Source: Planctomycetota bacterium (lineage in GTDB: Bacteria > Planctomycetota > Planctomycetia > Planctomycetales > Planctomycetaceae). Taken from it: 44,476 nucleotides of DNA. The stretch is from positions 1-44,476 of the forward strand of contig VGZH01000048.1 of assembly GCA_016872645.1 (NCBI GenBank). Direction: 5' to 3'. A program made the translations under genes and the position numbers. Positions 44,268 to 44,476 of this stretch are shown here, in pieces. Position 1 is the first letter of the stretch; every line of letters begins with the position of its first letter. Under the pieces are notes generated by a model. The model did not search any database. It was not told where the DNA came from and saw only the letters and a list, made by a program, of their open reading frames with translations.

Positions 44268-44388
44268 AAACCTGAACCCTGGCGAGTTTCGCTACGATGA
44301 ATCTGAGCGGCGATCTTCTCTCGTCCGGCCGGTCAGGTTATTTTGTGTCGCCCCGCCGATCGTTCCCGCCTCAAGGTTGTGAACCGTG

Positions 44389-44476
44389 ATGAGCAAATCT
44401 TCGTTGATGCCTGCTTCGTGGTCGCGCCGCCGAGCGCTGCACGTGGGATCGGCCGGAGTGCTCGGCCTGTCGTTGC
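44389..44476 (+). CDS. DUF1501 protein N-terminus, copy 7, cut by window edge
   Basis: Starts ATG 44389 (an in-frame GTG is directly before it). The 29 visible codons, MSKSSLMPASWSRRRAL then HVGSAGVLGLSL, are a twin-arginine export signal (RRR at 13-15) of the kind that opens DUF1501 proteins; WSRRRAL-GSAGxLGLSL is very typical. No catalytic or family motif is visible before the edge, so the call rests on the signal and the local abundance of the family. Confidence 0.6.
   Translation, partial: MSKSSLMPASWSRRRALHVGSAGVLGLSL

Noticed and set aside
1-44476. CRISPR arrays, tRNA/rRNA genes, complete IS elements, phage genes
   Set aside because: No spaced direct repeats, cloverleaf-like segments, transposases or phage proteins were recognised by eye. 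A tRNA scan and an ISfinder search would settle this.

Overview
This window reads as chromosomal DNA of a free-living planctomycete, GC-rich at roughly 60 percent. The evidence is its families: seven loci of Tat-exported DUF1501 proteins, a PSD1-type protein (planctomycete cytochrome c plus DUF1549 and DUF1553), several secreted PQQ-type beta-propellers, a DUF447 protein and an LptF/LptG-type permease. I saw no rRNA, tRNA, complete transposase or CRISPR array. Genes sit in short same-strand runs that often face each other.

Layout. 1-1.4 kb: a cut-off PfkB sugar kinase and a DUF447 protein (minus strand). 1.5-9 kb: a 1,497-residue double-propeller exported protein, an LptF/G permease and an exported M28 peptidase with two PDZ domains. 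9.3-14.2 kb: a flavin monooxygenase, then on the minus strand a TolB-like propeller, a DUF1501 protein and the 5'-truncated remnant of another. 14.3-21.1 kb: PSD1 cytochrome protein with a carbohydrate-binding-like insertion, its DUF1501 partner and an IlvD/Edd-type dehydratase. 21.4-27.1 kb (minus): two tandem DUF1501 genes, a membrane protein with PH-like domain and zinc ribbon, an internally deleted DNA-alkylation-repair-like gene and a sialidase-like BNR protein. 27.3-40.3 kb: what looks like sugar-acid or glycan-derived carbon use, with two enolase-superfamily proteins, two DapA-family lyases or aldolases, a Gfo/Idh/MocA oxidoreductase, an MFS transporter, an amidohydrolase, an M81 (MlrC) metallopeptidase and an EF-hand PQQ propeller. 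40.4-44.5 kb: another DUF1501, an exported alpha/beta hydrolase, a 35-residue enolase-superfamily relic and the first 29 codons of one more DUF1501.

How they may work together (inference): enolase-superfamily and IlvD-type enzymes dehydrate sugar acids to 2-keto-3-deoxy acids, DapA-family aldolases split these, and Gfo/Idh/MocA and MFS proteins supply redox steps and uptake. The exported DUF1501, PSD1, PQQ, sialidase-like and hydrolase proteins would act outside the cytoplasmic membrane.

Most notable signals: (1) two neighbouring genes (31.1-32.9 kb) each carry one in-frame TGA with the family-like protein continuing in the same frame after it; (2) degenerate tandem repeats with a strict 7-base period, in at least five places and several sequence families, two of them inside coding regions and one supplying the stop codons of two converging genes; (3) a 150-bp MITE-like imperfect palindrome; (4) several gene remnants, suggesting active turnover of paralogous families.
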